Positions 1 to 10,409 are shown, counted from the stretch's first letter. The stretch: 64,000 nt of DNA from Phycisphaerales bacterium (GCA_016709445.1 JADJMV010000014.1:58539-122538), one strand, 5' to 3'. Made by a program: numbers and translations. The notes: a model not told the origin generated them from the letters alone.

Positions 1-1147
1 CTTGGCCTCGGTGATGTCGGTGGCGAGCTTGACGACCTTGTATGGCCTGCCGTTCTCTCCGAGGATGGGGTTGTAGGACGCGAGGATCCAGACCTCGGCG
101 CCGTCGCGGCGGACACGGAGGAATTCACCTGCCTGGAACTTGCCGGCTCGGAGGTTGTCCCAGAACGCGCGGTACTCGGCGCTCTTGGCGTATTCGGAGT
201 GGACGAACATGCTGTGGTGCTTGCCGACCACCTCGTTCTCGGCGTAGCCGAGGGTGTCGCAGAAGTTCTTGTTGGCGCTGACGATGGTGCCGTCGAGCTC
301 GAACTCGATCATGGCCTGGGAGGCGCTGAAGCCGCTGATGCGGTTGGTGGATTCGCGGGCCGCCTCGACGGTGGTCTGGAGTCGGCTGATGATCCCGTTG
401 AAGGCCCGGGCGAGGGCGCCGAATTCGTCGGAGCGGTTCTCGTCGAGCCGGGTGTCGGCCGAGTTGCTGCCTCCGGCCTCGATGGTCTGGAGGGCGCCGA
501 TGACCTCGCGGATGGCGCGGGTGATGCTGCGTCCGATGACGAACGCTAGGGCCCCGATGAAGCCGACGCCGAGGAGCGTCGTGAAGATCGCGGCGGTCCT
601 AGCGCGGTCGGCGGCGTCGATCGACGCCCGCTCGGAGTCGTCCACGTAGGCGGTCATGAGGTCGGTGACGGCCTCCTGCTTGACGGCGAGGTCGTTGAAG
701 GCGGTCTCGAAGTCGGGCATGGCGGCCCCTGGCGTCGGCCGGGTTCTTGGCGGCGAGGGCGACGATCCGGCCGGCGGCGTTGATGTAGGCATCGAGGGGC
801 TTGCGGACCTCGGCGAGGGCCGAGGAGAGCGAGGGCGGGAGGGGCGCGTTGGTGTTGGCGTCGAGGTGCGAGCGGAAGGCCCCGGCGTGCTCGTCGAGCT
901 CCGACTGGACGGCGCGGGTGTCGTCGGGATTCTGGGCGAGGAGGGCCGAGTAGACATCGCCGCGGATCGTGTCGTGCATCATGTCGCCGAGGAGATGGTT
1001 GCGCATCGCCTCCGCGGCCACGGACATGCCCGTCGCGCGATCGATGGTGAAATGGGAGTCGACGAAGCCGATGCCTCCCACGATTGCGGTGAATGCGAGG
1101 GCGCTCGCCCCCAACGCGAAGATTCGAGCCTTGATCGTCATATTCAT
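1..1147 (-). CDS. Methyl-accepting chemotaxis receptor with PAS domain, 3' end outside window, one apparent frameshift
   Basis: Membrane chemoreceptor feeding the CheA/CheW genes upstream. The ATG at 1147 has GGGGAGG six bases before it. An N-terminal membrane segment (about residues 5-28) is followed by a helical sensor region. The frame then breaks at the C4 run 726-729. Dropping one base gives an open frame to the window edge containing a second membrane segment (TLLGVGFIGALAFVIG), a HAMP-like linker and a PAS domain (FCDTLGYAENEVVG, ending LATDITEAK). The methyl-accepting signalling domain would lie outside the window, so receptor identity rests on topology, HAMP, PAS and neighbours. A histidine kinase is the main alternative. 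The break looks like a homopolymer error. Confidence 0.75.
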
Positions 1148-1184
1148 TTGCGGCCTCCCCGATTGGGGTGTGTGGTGTTCACCC

Positions 1185-2585
1185 TCAGAATGACACGGAT
1201 ATACGCAACGTCGCCACGATGGCGTCATCGACCGCCGGATCACCGGACGGGTCGAGGATGTACTGGATGTCGGGCTTGATGGACGCCCAGGGTGTCAGGG
1301 CGATGAGGTAATAGAGCTCGAGCGCGGTCTCGCCGCTCTCGGCGAAGCCCGCCTGGCCGGAGAAGTCCACGTGCGAGCAGTAGAGGCCGGCGGCGTCGTC
1401 CGGGCGGGCGGCGCAGATGCCCGAGCAGGTGAGCCCGGCGGCGATGTGGTGGTTGGCCTCGCTGACGTCGGGGTCGGCCCAGCCGTACTGCGCGAAGGCG
1501 GTCAGGTCGCGGAGGCCGTCCTCGTGCGCGACGAGCTGCTGCTCGACGAGGGCGTAGAAGCCCTCGGAGCCGCTGTCGGGGTCGCCCGCGAATGTGGTGA
1601 AGTCCCCGGTGTGGTGCCAGGCGCCAAGAGCGAAGCGCCCGGCGCCGAGCGCACCCGCCTGGTTCCAGGTGAGTCCGGCTTCGGCGAGGAAGACGTAGTC
1701 GTCGGAGTGGTCGTCGCTGAAGAAGTCCTTGGGCCCGCGCCCGCCGGTGTGGACTCCATCGACCGTGGCGGAGCCATCGAACACGCCGGCGCCCAGGTAG
1801 AGCTGCTCGGTGGGATACACGAACAGCGTGAGGCCGCAGGCGGGATCGGGGTAGGTGGGCATCGGGAAGATGGTGGGGGAGAACCCGGCGGAGGAGTTGA
1901 TGAACTCCCCCGCGGCGTCGACGAACGCGAACTCGCTGTTGGCCTCGATCTTCCCGGCCTTGATGCGGAGGCGGTCGTCGAAGAGTCGCTGCTCGTACCA
2001 GACTTCGGCGATCTGATCGATGTTGTCCCCGGTCTCGATGTTGGAGAAGCCCTGGAAGTCACCGGCGTCGGCGCTCCCGCCGCGACCGTCGGTGGAGTAG
2101 AAGTCGACGAAGACGGAGCCGCCGGCCAGGCCGAAGAGCGTTTCGAGGTCGGCGGTGAGGTTGGCGTCCAGGATGGAGCGGGTGGAGGCGCGGTTGGCGA
2201 CTCCGCCGTCCCACACGCTCGACCATTCCAGCGTGTAGGAGGCGTCGAGCGTCAGGCCCAACTCCTCGAGGCGGGTCCTTGCGCCTCCCCAGTCGCCGGT
2301 GGCGCGGTTCCATTCCCACCAGGGAGACCCCCCGAACCACTCGCGCGCCGTCGCTTCGGTGCTCGGGGCTTCTGTTTCGTCGGCCCGCTCGGGGGAGCGT
2401 TCGCCCTTGGCGTGCCCGGGGAGGTTCTGCGGGCCCGCGGCCTCCTCGAGGACGGATTCTTCGACGCTGGCGTACTCGCCGCCGTCCTGGGCGCAGGCGG
2501 CCTGCGCGAGCCCGGCGATGGCGGCCGCGACGAGGGCGGGTCTGGCGGCGTGCTTGGGGCGGGGGGATGGGGGTCGTGGGATCAT
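1185..2585 (-). CDS. Carbohydrate-selective porin, OprB family
   Basis: Outer-membrane beta-barrel porin of the OprB type, expected to pass sugars into the periplasm. It is 466 aa from the ATG at 2585. A signal peptide (residues about 13-34, ending AACAQ) is followed by a low-complexity stretch. The OprB signature then begins at NRATGDWGGARTRLEELG, followed by long alternating strands and a C-terminal ATLRISVSF that ends in Phe as outer-membrane barrels do. The longer upstream frame has an Arg/Pro-rich leader and is not used. It sits between the receptor gene (37 bp downstream) and cheW (47 bp upstream), so uptake and taxis may be co-expressed; that link is inference. Confidence 0.85.
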   Translation of the reverse strand: MIPRPPSPRPKHAARPALVAAAIAGLAQAACAQDGGEYASVEESVLEEAAGPQNLPGHAKGERSPERADETEAPSTEATAREWFGGSPWWEWNRATGDWGGARTRLEELGLTLDASYTLEWSSVWDGGVANRASTRSILDANLTADLETLFGLAGGSVFVDFYSTDGRGGSADAGDFQGFSNIETGDNIDQIAEVWYEQRLFDDRLRIKAGKIEANSEFAFVDAAGEFINSSAGFSPTIFPMPTYPDPACGLTLFVYPTEQLYLGAGVFDGSATVDGVHTGGRGPKDFFSDDHSDDYVFLAEAGLTWNQAGALGAGRFALGAWHHTGDFTTFAGDPDSGSEGFYALVEQQLVAHEDGLRDLTAFAQYGWADPDVSEANHHIAAGLTCSGICAARPDDAAGLYCSHVDFSGQAGFAESGETALELYYLIALTPWASIKPDIQYILDPSGDPAVDDAIVATLRISVSF

Positions 2586-2632
2586 GGCGGGGTTCGGCGG
2601 GTTTGCGGGTTGTGCTCGTGGCGTGCTTGGGA

Positions 2633-3160
2633 TCAGGCGGCGGCGGAGGCGAGGAGGGCGGCGGTCTCGGCGCCGGTCATCACGTGGTCGACATCGAGGA
2701 GGGCGATGACGTGGTCCTTGACCTTGCCCATGCCGTGGATGCACTCGCTGCTGACGCCGGCGCTGAACTTCGGCGGGGGCTGGATCTGGTCGTCGGCGAT
2801 GTCGAGGACCTCGCGGACGGCGTCGACGATCGCACCCATGGGGTACATCTCGCCCCCGGGGGTGTCGGCGACCTCGAGGATGACGATGCAGGTCGTCTCG
2901 GTGTATTCGGTGGCGCTGAGGCCGATCTTGCCGCGGAGCTCGATCACCGGGATGATGCGGCCGCGGAGGTTGATGACGCCCTTGACGAAGTCGGGCATCT
3001 GCGGCAGGGGGGTGATATCGAGGAGGCCGATGATCTCGCGGACTCGGAGGATGGGTACGGCGTACTCCTCCTTGCCGAGGTTGAAGACCAGGAACTTGCT
3101 GGTGTTGCCGGATGCGGCGGCGATGGCGGCGTTGTTGTGCTGCGCGGTGTGGCTGGTCAT
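2633..3160 (-). CDS. cheW: Chemotaxis coupling protein CheW
   Basis: Cytoplasmic adaptor coupling receptors to CheA. It is 175 aa, usual length for the family. The SH3-like CheW fold is recognisable from FLVFNLGKEEYAVPILRVRE through the conserved INLRGRIIPVIELR and a final IALLDVDHVM. The ATG at 3160 has GGAGGAA about eight bases upstream. It begins 15 bp downstream of the cheA stop, so it is almost certainly co-transcribed with cheA. Confidence 0.95.
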   Translation of the reverse strand: MTSHTAQHNNAAIAAASGNTSKFLVFNLGKEEYAVPILRVREIIGLLDITPLPQMPDFVKGVINLRGRIIPVIELRGKIGLSATEYTETTCIVILEVADTPGGEMYPMGAIVDAVREVLDIADDQIQPPPKFSAGVSSECIHGMGKVKDHVIALLDVDHVMTGAETAALLASAAA

Positions 3161-3175
3161 TGGTGTATTCCTCCG

Positions 3176-5957
3176 CTAGGCTGCGGTCGTGGCCCTTGTG
3201 ACGACTCCGCGGACGTCGAGGATGAGGGCGACTCTCCCGTCCCCGAGGATGGCGCCGCCGGAGACGCCTCGGATGGGCGCGACACCCCGGCTGAGCGACT
3301 TGATGACAACCTGCTGCTGTCCGACAATCTCGTCGACGAGCAGGCAGAACCTGGTTTCGTGGGCTTCGAGGACGAGGAGCAGGCCCTCGTCGAAGCTGCA
3401 GACGCCCTCGTTGAGCCCGAGGACCTCGCGGGCCCGGTAGACGGGAAGGAGTTCGCCGCGGACCATGGCCATCTCGCCCTTGCCGACGGCGGTGTGGATC
3501 GTGCCTGGGGCGGGGCGGAAGCTCTGCTCGATCGAGAGCGTGGGGATGACATACCGCTGCGTCCCGACGCGGACGACCATGCCGTCGATGATCGCCATGG
3601 TGAGCGGGAGCCGCATGCGGAAGACCGACCCCTCGCCGGCGACCGAGTCGATCTCGACCTTGCCGCGGAGCGCCTCGATGTTGCGTCGGACGACGTCCAT
3701 GCCGACGCCTCGCCCCGAGATGTCGGTGACTTTGTCCGCGGTGGAGAAACCGGGGAGGAAGACGAGGTTGTAGACCTCGGAGTTGGGGATGTCGGCGAGG
3801 TCACGGTCGGGGGTGTAGATGCCTTTGGAGATGGCCTTCCTGAGGATCTTGTCTCGGTCGAGGCCCTTGCCATCGTCGGCGATCTCGACGACGATGGAGC
3901 CGCCCTGGTGGTAGGCGCGGAGGTAGAGATTGCCCTCGGGGCTCTTGCCGGCGGCGCGGCGGTCCTCGGCCGATTCGATGCCGTGGTCGCACGCGTTGCG
4001 GATCATGTGGACGAGCGGGTCGGCGATCTCCTCGACCACGTTGCGGTCGAGCTCGACGTCCTCACCCTCGGTGTGGAAGCGGATGTTCTTTCCGGCCTTG
4101 GCGGAGACGTCGCGGACGAGCCTCGCCATCTTCTGGAAGCTCGCCTTGAGGGTGACCAGGCGGAGGGACATCGCGACCTCCTGGAGGTCGCGGATGATCT
4201 TGGAGACGTGGCCGAGCGTGCGCTGGGTGCGTTGGTGCTTGATCCCCTGGATGATCTCGTCCTGGTAGACCATCTGGTAGCCGATCACCAGCTCGCCGAC
4301 CATGTCGACGAGCACGTCCATCCGGGTGGTGTTGACCTTGACGGTCTGTTCGACGCGGGAGGCGCTCTTGGCTGGGGCGGGCGTGCCGGGCGCGGGTTTG
4401 GGCTCGGCGGTCGGGTCGGTGGCCTCCCGGGCGGGCGGGACGGTCGGATCGGCGATCTGGCTTGCTGCGGGCTGCGCGGGCGTCTGGGCCGCGGGTTGGG
4501 CTGTTGGCTGCGCTGTGGGTTGGGCTGCGGGCTGGGCTGCCGACTGGGCCGGCGGCGCAGCGGGTGTCGTCTGCGGCGCGGCCGCGAAGGGCTCGAGGTC
4601 GGGATCGGGGCTCGGGGCTGGGGGCCTGCGCGGACTCGGGCGTGGCGCGGGTCACGGGGACCTCGCCGGTCTCGCAGGCGCGGTCGAGCTGCCCGGTGAG
4701 ATGCTGGAACACGCTCTGGAGCGGCGGGGTCCCGCCCTGGATGGCGCCGATGAGGTGGCCCAGGACATCGCAGGCCTTGAGGAAGAGGTCCAGATGGTTG
4801 GTTGTGAGCGTCAGCGTGCCGCTGCGGGCGCGGTCGAGGAGGGTTTCCGCGACGTGGGTGAGGCGCACGATCGGCGTGAGGTGCATGAAGCCCGCGACGC
4901 CCTTGATCGTGTGGAAGGCGCGGAAGACGGTGTTGATGAGCTCGACATTGCCCAGGTCGGACTCGAGGTCGAGCAGCGACTGCTCGGCGTTGGCGATGTG
5001 CTCGCGGGCCTCGCCGACGAACTCGGTGGCCGTCTCGTCGATCACCGCCTCGGGCGGGAAGGGCACGGGGCCATCTTCGGCGAGTGCGGGCGGTTCGGCG
5101 GGGGATTGGGCCGGCTTGGTCGCGGGGGCGGGGGCCGGCCGGTTCTGGAGCGCCTCGGGGGCGGGCTCGGTGGTGGATGGTGTGATCGATGCCACCTCGG
5201 ACCCCGGGGTGGGGTCCGCGGGGCCCGGGCCGTCCGGGGCGGGCAGGGCGGCGTCGAGGGCGGCCATGGCGTCGGTGATCTGTGCGAGGACCGATCCGTG
5301 GGGCGGGAGCTTCGCGTCGGGCTGTTCGGAAAGCGCGGTGATGCAGACGCGGACCCAGTCGATCACGGCGAGGACTTCGTCGGCGGGAAAGCGCGTGTCG
5401 CGCTCGCGGGTGAGATCGATCAGCGACTCGCACTCGTGGCAGACCTTCTGCACGTCGCCGAGCGAGAGGATGCCCGCCTCACCCTTGATCGTGTGGATGA
5501 TGCGTCGCGCGTCGTCGGGGTGGGATCCCTCGGTCTCACCGGCATCGATCGCGACGACGGCGGACTCGAGGTCTCCGAGCGCGGAGGAACACGAGGCGAC
5601 CCAGGCGCCGAGCAGCTCGAGATCGACCGGTCCGGAGGCGGCCGGCGCGGGCGCGGCGCCGGAGGGCGGCGGGATCGAGGCGGGGTCGAGGCCCGCGAGT
5701 GCGGCGTCGGCGAACTGCTGGGCGTAATCGACGGCTCGGAGGACCTCGGCGAGCGCTGACTCGACATCGCTGACGCTGCGGAGGACGATGTTCTCGATCG
5801 TCTCGGCGGCGTGGCGGCAGACGGCGGCGAGCGTGTCCTGGCTGGGTGTCTCGAGCGACGCGGCCAGGTCGGCGAGTTCGTCCTGCACGCGGACCAGCGA
5901 GGGGAGGTCGGTCGGGTCGAGGCATACCACGGCCCTGGCGAGGTCTTCGACTCTCAT
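3176..5957 (-). CDS. cheA: Chemotaxis histidine kinase CheA with two HPt domains, one apparent frameshift
   Basis: Autophosphorylating kinase that passes phosphate from an HPt histidine to CheY. Order seen: an N-terminal helical region; HPt 1 (HTIKGEAG, about residue 160); HPt 2 (HTIKGVAG, about residue 345); a Pro/Ala/Gln-rich linker; a dimerisation segment (MDVLVDMVGELVIGYQMV); the ATP-binding domain (MIRNACDHGIE, DDGKGLD, GRGVGMDVV); and a C-terminal CheW-like domain. The frame breaks in the linker among G runs at 4607-4624. Removing one base yields 926 aa. The start is taken at ATG 5957. A TTG at 5984 directly after GGAGA is an alternative. Two HPt domains in one CheA are less usual. Confidence 0.88.
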
Positions 5958-6278
5958 GCTGAGTGACACGGAAGGTTGCCCCAATCTCCGGTTGTCGTGG
6001 TGGTCCTGTCGCGCCGACGGGTTGACCCACCGCGGGTCGGATATCGGGTGGCCGGGGGCACCGGTGCAGCGAGAGGGCAGTTTTCAAGAGGGCTGGGTCC
6101 GGAAGGGGTAAAACTGCTCGGATCGTGGGATTTCTGCCCCCGGCGGGAGATTCGGTATGAAAGGGGTCGATTTCCGCCGATGCGATCGGCAACTCGCCGG
6201 CGGGGTCCCGTCGGCGGGGCTGGTGGCAGCGGCTCGCGTGGGGGAGAGAGGGCCCGGCGAAGGGAGAAAGGCTTCACG
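5958..6278. other. Divergent intergenic region between cheA and cheX with two inverted repeats
   Basis: No gene. Two symmetrical sequences are present: GCAGTTTT at 6077-6084 with its complement AAAACTGC at 6110-6117, and the exact palindrome GCCGATGCGATCGGC at 6176-6190. Either could be a regulator site for the divergent chemotaxis genes. I do not see a convincing sigma-28 or sigma-54 promoter. Confidence 0.4.
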
Positions 6279-6782
6279 ATGGACGCGACAGTGATCCGGC
6301 GGTTTATCGAGTCGACGCAGAACGTCTTCGGGACGATGCTGCGTTCGACGGTGACCTTCGGCGCACCGGTGCCGACCTCCCAGGCGACCTCCTGCGGGGA
6401 CGTCTCGGGGATCATCGGGTTCTCGGGCGACGTGGCGGGTGCGGCGGTGATCCGCATGCCGATGGCGACGGCGGCCGGGGTTGTCAAGGCCTTTACGGGG
6501 GAGGATGTCTCCTCCGAGAGCGACGACTTTGCGGACGCGATTGGCGAACTTGCCAACATGATCTGCGGCGGGGCGAAGTCGAACATGGAGAGCGGTTCGG
6601 TGAGCATCAGCTGCCCGCAGGTGGTGCTCGGGAAGGACCACAAGGTGCAGAAGCCCAGCGATGCGGTGTCGATCACGATCCCGTGCAACTCGCCTCAGGG
6701 CACGTTTGCCATTGAGATCTCGATCCGAGCTGTCGGGGCGCACTCGAGCGCCTCGCGGTCCCACCACGCGGCCGCGGGCTGA
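6279..6782 (+). CDS. cheX: CheX-type chemotaxis phosphatase-like protein
   Basis: 167 aa, starting at ATG 6279 behind AGGGAGAAAGG. The sequence matches the CheX fold: an N-terminal helix (VIRRFIESTQNVFGTML), the glycine-rich strand DVSGIIGFSGDVAGAAVIRM, and the helix FADAIGELANMICGGAKS containing the family's E-x-x-N pattern (ELAN). CheX proteins dephosphorylate CheY-P. The gene is followed 29 bp later by cheY, which fits that role. The last residues are an unconserved Ser/His/Ala tail. Confidence 0.85.
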   Translation: MDATVIRRFIESTQNVFGTMLRSTVTFGAPVPTSQATSCGDVSGIIGFSGDVAGAAVIRMPMATAAGVVKAFTGEDVSSESDDFADAIGELANMICGGAKSNMESGSVSISCPQVVLGKDHKVQKPSDAVSITIPCNSPQGTFAIEISIRAVGAHSSASRSHHAAAG

Positions 6783-6811
6783 GGCACGATTCAAATTGCA
6801 GGAGTGAAGCC

Positions 6812-7186
6812 GTGCGTGTGATGCTTGTCGATGATTCGAAGACGATCCGTCGTATCCAGCGGAGTATTCTGGAGCAGATCGGGTACACCGAGATCGACGA
6901 GGCCTGTGATGGCCAGGACGCGTTGAGCCGCGTCGTGGCGTTCCAGCCCTCGCTGATCCTGCTCGACTGGAACATGCCGAACATGGACGGACTGACCTTT
7001 CTCAAGACGTTCCGCCAGCGGGACAAGGCGACCCCGGTGATCATGGTGACGACCGAGGCCGAGAAGACGCGGGTGATCGAGGCGATCCGCGCCGGCGTGA
7101 ACAACTACGTCGTGAAGCCGTTTACTCCCGATACGCTGCAGCAGCGCATCAAGGAGACCCTCGCGAAGGTCGGGGCGCCGCAGTAG
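6812..7186 (+). CDS. cheY: Chemotaxis response regulator CheY
   Basis: Single receiver domain, 124 aa. The GTG start at 6812 is preceded by GGAGTGAAGCC. The acidic pair is Asp7-Asp8, the phospho-acceptor is Asp52 (LILLDWNMPNMDG), the conserved Thr is in MVTTEA and the Lys is in YVVKPF. It lies between cheX and the FapA-like gene and lacks any output domain, so it should act on the flagellar motor or another taxis output. Confidence 0.95.
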   Translation: MRVMLVDDSKTIRRIQRSILEQIGYTEIDEACDGQDALSRVVAFQPSLILLDWNMPNMDGLTFLKTFRQRDKATPVIMVTTEAEKTRVIEAIRAGVNNYVVKPFTPDTLQQRIKETLAKVGAPQ

Positions 7187-7209
7187 CGCCCGATCAGCGG
7201 AGCACGCCC

Positions 7210-8676
7210 ATGGCCGATGCAAGAGCAGCCGATCAGCCGACGATCGTGATCGAGCCGCAGCGGACAGCCGCGAGGGTGGTGATCCCGATCGGGGCGGATC
7301 CGGAGCTTGTGACGGTGTCGATGCTGCTCTCCCTGGCCCGTGAACGCGGGGTCGAGGTGGGCTCGAAGGGCGAGGAGGTGCTTCGCCGCCTTTCGGAGCG
7401 GTTCCGGGCCGAGCGGGCGCCGCTCAACGAGGTGTTCGCCGAGGCGACGCCCCCGCGGCACGGGATCGACTCGTCTATCGAGTGGCAGCCCGGCTTCGAT
7501 CCTTCGCATGCCGGCGAGGCGGCGGGCCCGTCGGATCCCTCGTCGGGTCGGATCGATTTCTATGCGCGGACGAGCTTCATCCGGGTGCACCGCGAGGACC
7601 ACGTCGCGACGATCCTGCCGGCCACGGAGGGTCTGGACGGCAGGGATGTCTGCGGTCGGACGCTCGCGGCCTCGGCGGGCAAGCCGTTGACCATCGAGGT
7701 CGATGCGAGCCTGGCGAGGCTGGACGACGGGCGCGTTATCGCGCAGCTTGACGGCCAGCTCTCTTTCGACGGCCGCCGGATCGTTGTGAATCCGGTGCTG
7801 GACGTGCAGGGGACCGTCGACTTCAGTACCGGGAATATCGCGTTCGAGGGCGACGTGGTGATCCGTCACGATATCCGCGACAGGTTCCGGGTGCGGGCGA
7901 CCAAGAGCGTGACGGTCGAGGGGTTGGTGGACGCCTCGCACATCGAGTGCGGCGGTGATCTCACGGCCCGGCGGGGCGTGGCGGGACGCGCGGAGGGCAC
8001 GATCGAGGTGGGGGGGAGCGCCCACATCGGGTATCTCGACGAGGTCTCCGGTCACATCGGCAAGGATCTGCTCTGTGCCAGGGAGATCATGCGGTGCCAC
8101 CTCTTCGTGGGGGGCAACCTCGTGAGCGATCTGGGGGCGATCATCGGCGGGTGCGTGACCGTCGCCGGCGACGTGCGCGTGGCCGATCTGGGCTCGGGCG
8201 GCGATACGCCGACGGAGCTGCGGCTCACCAAGGAGCCGGATATCGATTCGCCCGAGGGCAAGGCCGCGGCGGAGGTCAGGGCGCTGCACGCGCAGGTCGC
8301 GACCATGGAGAAGGAGCTTGCCACGCTGCGGTCATCGGCGACGGCCCGGACGCCGACGGCGGCGGAGCGGATGACGGAGCTGGAGTTCGAGATCGCGGAC
8401 ATGCAGGCCCGTCTGAAGGCCCTGGGCTTCACCGATCCGGCGGTGGAGGAAGCGGGGCTCGCGGGGCTGTGCACTTCGACGCTGACCGTCTCGAGGATGG
8501 TCCACGCGCGGGTCACGCTGCGCCTGGGCCATCACCTGATCGTGTTCAACGATCCGGTGAAGGGACCGATCCGCATCTGGCTCGAGGGCACGCGGGACGC
8601 GATGTATCAGCTCGGCGAGGGGACGCCCAGGTCCCTGCGGGACATGCCGGGTGTGATGGACCGGGCCGCGGCCTGA
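7210..8676 (+). CDS. FapA/DUF342-family protein
   Basis: 488 aa cytoplasmic protein of the DUF342 (FapA) family, begun by ATG 7210. The N-terminal part holds the FapA module (PATEGLDGRDVCGRTL). The middle is the repetitive right-handed beta-helix typical of the family (GGDLTARRGVAG, GTIEVGGSAHIGYL, VGGNLVSDLGAIIGG). Then come a coiled-coil segment (about residues 350-400) and a C-terminal beta region. FapA homologues are linked to flagellum placement, which fits its position 23 bp after cheY. Its exact task here is inferred. Confidence 0.82.
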   Translation: MADARAADQPTIVIEPQRTAARVVIPIGADPELVTVSMLLSLARERGVEVGSKGEEVLRRLSERFRAERAPLNEVFAEATPPRHGIDSSIEWQPGFDPSHAGEAAGPSDPSSGRIDFYARTSFIRVHREDHVATILPATEGLDGRDVCGRTLAASAGKPLTIEVDASLARLDDGRVIAQLDGQLSFDGRRIVVNPVLDVQGTVDFSTGNIAFEGDVVIRHDIRDRFRVRATKSVTVEGLVDASHIECGGDLTARRGVAGRAEGTIEVGGSAHIGYLDEVSGHIGKDLLCAREIMRCHLFVGGNLVSDLGAIIGGCVTVAGDVRVADLGSGGDTPTELRLTKEPDIDSPEGKAAAEVRALHAQVATMEKELATLRSSATARTPTAAERMTELEFEIADMQARLKALGFTDPAVEEAGLAGLCTSTLTVSRMVHARVTLRLGHHLIVFNDPVKGPIRIWLEGTRDAMYQLGEGTPRSLRDMPGVMDRAAA

Positions 8677-8687
8677 GTTGCTCCTCG

Positions 8688-9152
8688 TCAACCGACCTGG
8701 TGGAGTGGGTGCGGCGTCTCGGCGTCGGCGATGGAGGTCACCGGGACGGTCCCGCCCTCGGTGGGCGGGAGCAGATCGGTAATGAAGGATGTAGAGAGCA
8801 CCTGCTCGAGCGAGGCGATCGACTCGTCGAGCCGTCGGTGGAGGCGGCACAGGTTCTCGCCGTGGGAGGGGATGCCGAGCGGGCAGGAGATGATCCGTTT
8901 GATGGGGTGGACGACGTTGACGACCTCGAGGATGCTGATGCTCGAGGCCGCGCGGGAGAGCTCGAACCCACCCGAGGGTCCCCGGTAGGCGTGCAGCAGA
9001 CCCGCGTTGGTCAGATCCCGGAGCACGCGGGACATGTAGCGCACCGGCGACCGGGTGCTCTCGGCGATCTGGCGGCCGGTCGCGGGCGCATTGTCATGGA
9101 GCGCGAGGTATACGACGGCTCGCAGGGCATATTCGGCGGTGACGGAGAACAC
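8688..9152 (-). CDS. Rrf2-family transcriptional regulator
   Basis: 154 aa winged-helix regulator. The GTG start at 9152 (MFSVTAEYALRAVVYLA) has GGGAGG with good spacing. It shows the Rrf2 helix ATGRQIAESTRSPVRYMSRV and a wing ending GPSGGFELSR. Only two cysteines occur in the usual cluster region (ISCPLG and ENLCRL), so an Fe-S cofactor is possible but the standard three-cysteine pattern is absent. It is the last gene of the lipid-modification gene run and converges on the FapA-like gene with 11 bp between stops. Confidence 0.88.
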   Translation of the reverse strand: MFSVTAEYALRAVVYLALHDNAPATGRQIAESTRSPVRYMSRVLRDLTNAGLLHAYRGPSGGFELSRAASSISILEVVNVVHPIKRIISCPLGIPSHGENLCRLHRRLDESIASLEQVLSTSFITDLLPPTEGGTVPVTSIADAETPHPLHQVG

Positions 9153-9307
9153 GTGGCCTCCCGGTTCCGGGGCGTCGTAGGTGATAATAGCATGCGTATA
9201 TCCGACATTTCCTCCGGCGGGTGGGGAAATACTCGGGACTTCGGGCGCCGGGCGGTCGCCCGTGGGCGTGGCGTGGCTGGCCCGGGCACGACATGTTTGG
9301 CTCGTGA

Positions 9308-10409
9308 TCAGGCGTCGGGGGGCGGCGGTGCGGAGCCACGGCCCGCGGGCCGCGGTTCGAAGAGGTAGTGGGAGACGATCCATTCGGAGCCGGCGTGGAG
9401 GCCCCAGAGCTCTTCGCAGGCGATGAAGAAGACGCGCCACCGCCGGAGCCACGCGGTGGCTTCGCGGCCGTAGACGCTCCGGAGGATCTCGAGCGCCTCG
9501 GCCCTTCGCGCATCGAGGTTCGACAGCCATGCCCGGGCCGTCCTGGCGTAGTGGACGCCGCCGACGCGCCAGTGGTCGCGCAGCGCGAAGGCGTCGGCGC
9601 AGTGGAGGAGCAGGTGGTCGGAGGGCATGGTGCCGCCGGTGAAGAAGTAGCGGCCGATCCAGTCGTCTGCCTCGAACTGATAGGCGAGGTCTCGGTGGGA
9701 GAAGATATGGACGAAGAGGCGGCCCTCGGGGCGGAGCCAGCGCGCGATCCGCCCGAGGAGCGTTCGGTAGTTCTTCATGTGCTCGAGCATCTCGACGGTG
9801 ACGACGCGGTCGAAGCGCTGTTGGGTATCGAACACATTCGCATCGGCGGTGAGGATTCGGGGAGGGCGGAGACCCCGGCGGTCGGCCTCGGCGAGGATGA
9901 ACTCGCGTTGCCGGCGCGAGTTGGAGATCGCGGTGATCCGGGCCTGGGGGTAGCGTTCGGCCATCCAGAGCGTGAGCGAGCCCCAGCCGCAGCCGAGTTC
10001 GAGGATGTCCTGTCCGTCTTCGATCTGGGCTCGTTGGCAGGTGAGATCGAGCATGGCCTCCTCGGCCTGGGCGAGATTCCGGACCGAATCGGGCCAGTGG
10101 GCGGCGCTGTATTTGAGTCGGGGCCCGAGGCAGAGGCGGAAGAACTCGGGGGAGTTCGTAGTGTTGCGCGTTGGCGGCGTCGGCATGGATGGCGATGGGG
10201 GCGTCGGCGAGTTGGGCGAGGAGCGCCCGGAATCGTTCGTGCCGTGCCTCGATATTGCCGCGGGACTCGTGCCGGATTCTGGCGCGGAGCCTGGCCCGGA
10301 TGCCGGCGCGGAGGATCGGGTCGGGGATTCGTCCCTGGTCGAGGAGCACCTCGTACCACGGGAGTGCCGGGGGCGCGGGAGCGGACGCGGAGTCGATGAC
10401 GTGGCTCAT
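9308..10409 (-). CDS. CFA-synthase-like SAM-dependent methyltransferase, one apparent frameshift
   Basis: Class I methyltransferase related to cyclopropane fatty acid synthases, expected to modify acyl chains with SAM. The N-terminal part from ATG 10409 ends DAANAQHYELP and the continuation EFFRLCLGPRLKYSAAHW is in the next frame. Removing one base from the G5 run 10148-10152 joins them into 366 aa. SAM motif I is LELGCGWGSLTLWMA and the acidic loop is VEMLEHM. The ATG overlaps the stop of the DUF1295 gene (ATGA), implying translational coupling. Confidence 0.85.

Noticed and set aside
2279..4699. 806-codon plus-strand open frame opposite cheA and cheW
   Set aside because: Composition is that of a high-GC antisense shadow (Asp/Val/Gly runs); the minus strand holds clear cheA and cheW motifs.
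1196..9200. Shared CGGATATACGCA at about 1197 and inverted at about 9190
   Set aside because: The first lies in the coding end of the porin gene; two occurrences of a 12-mer are not enough to claim a site.
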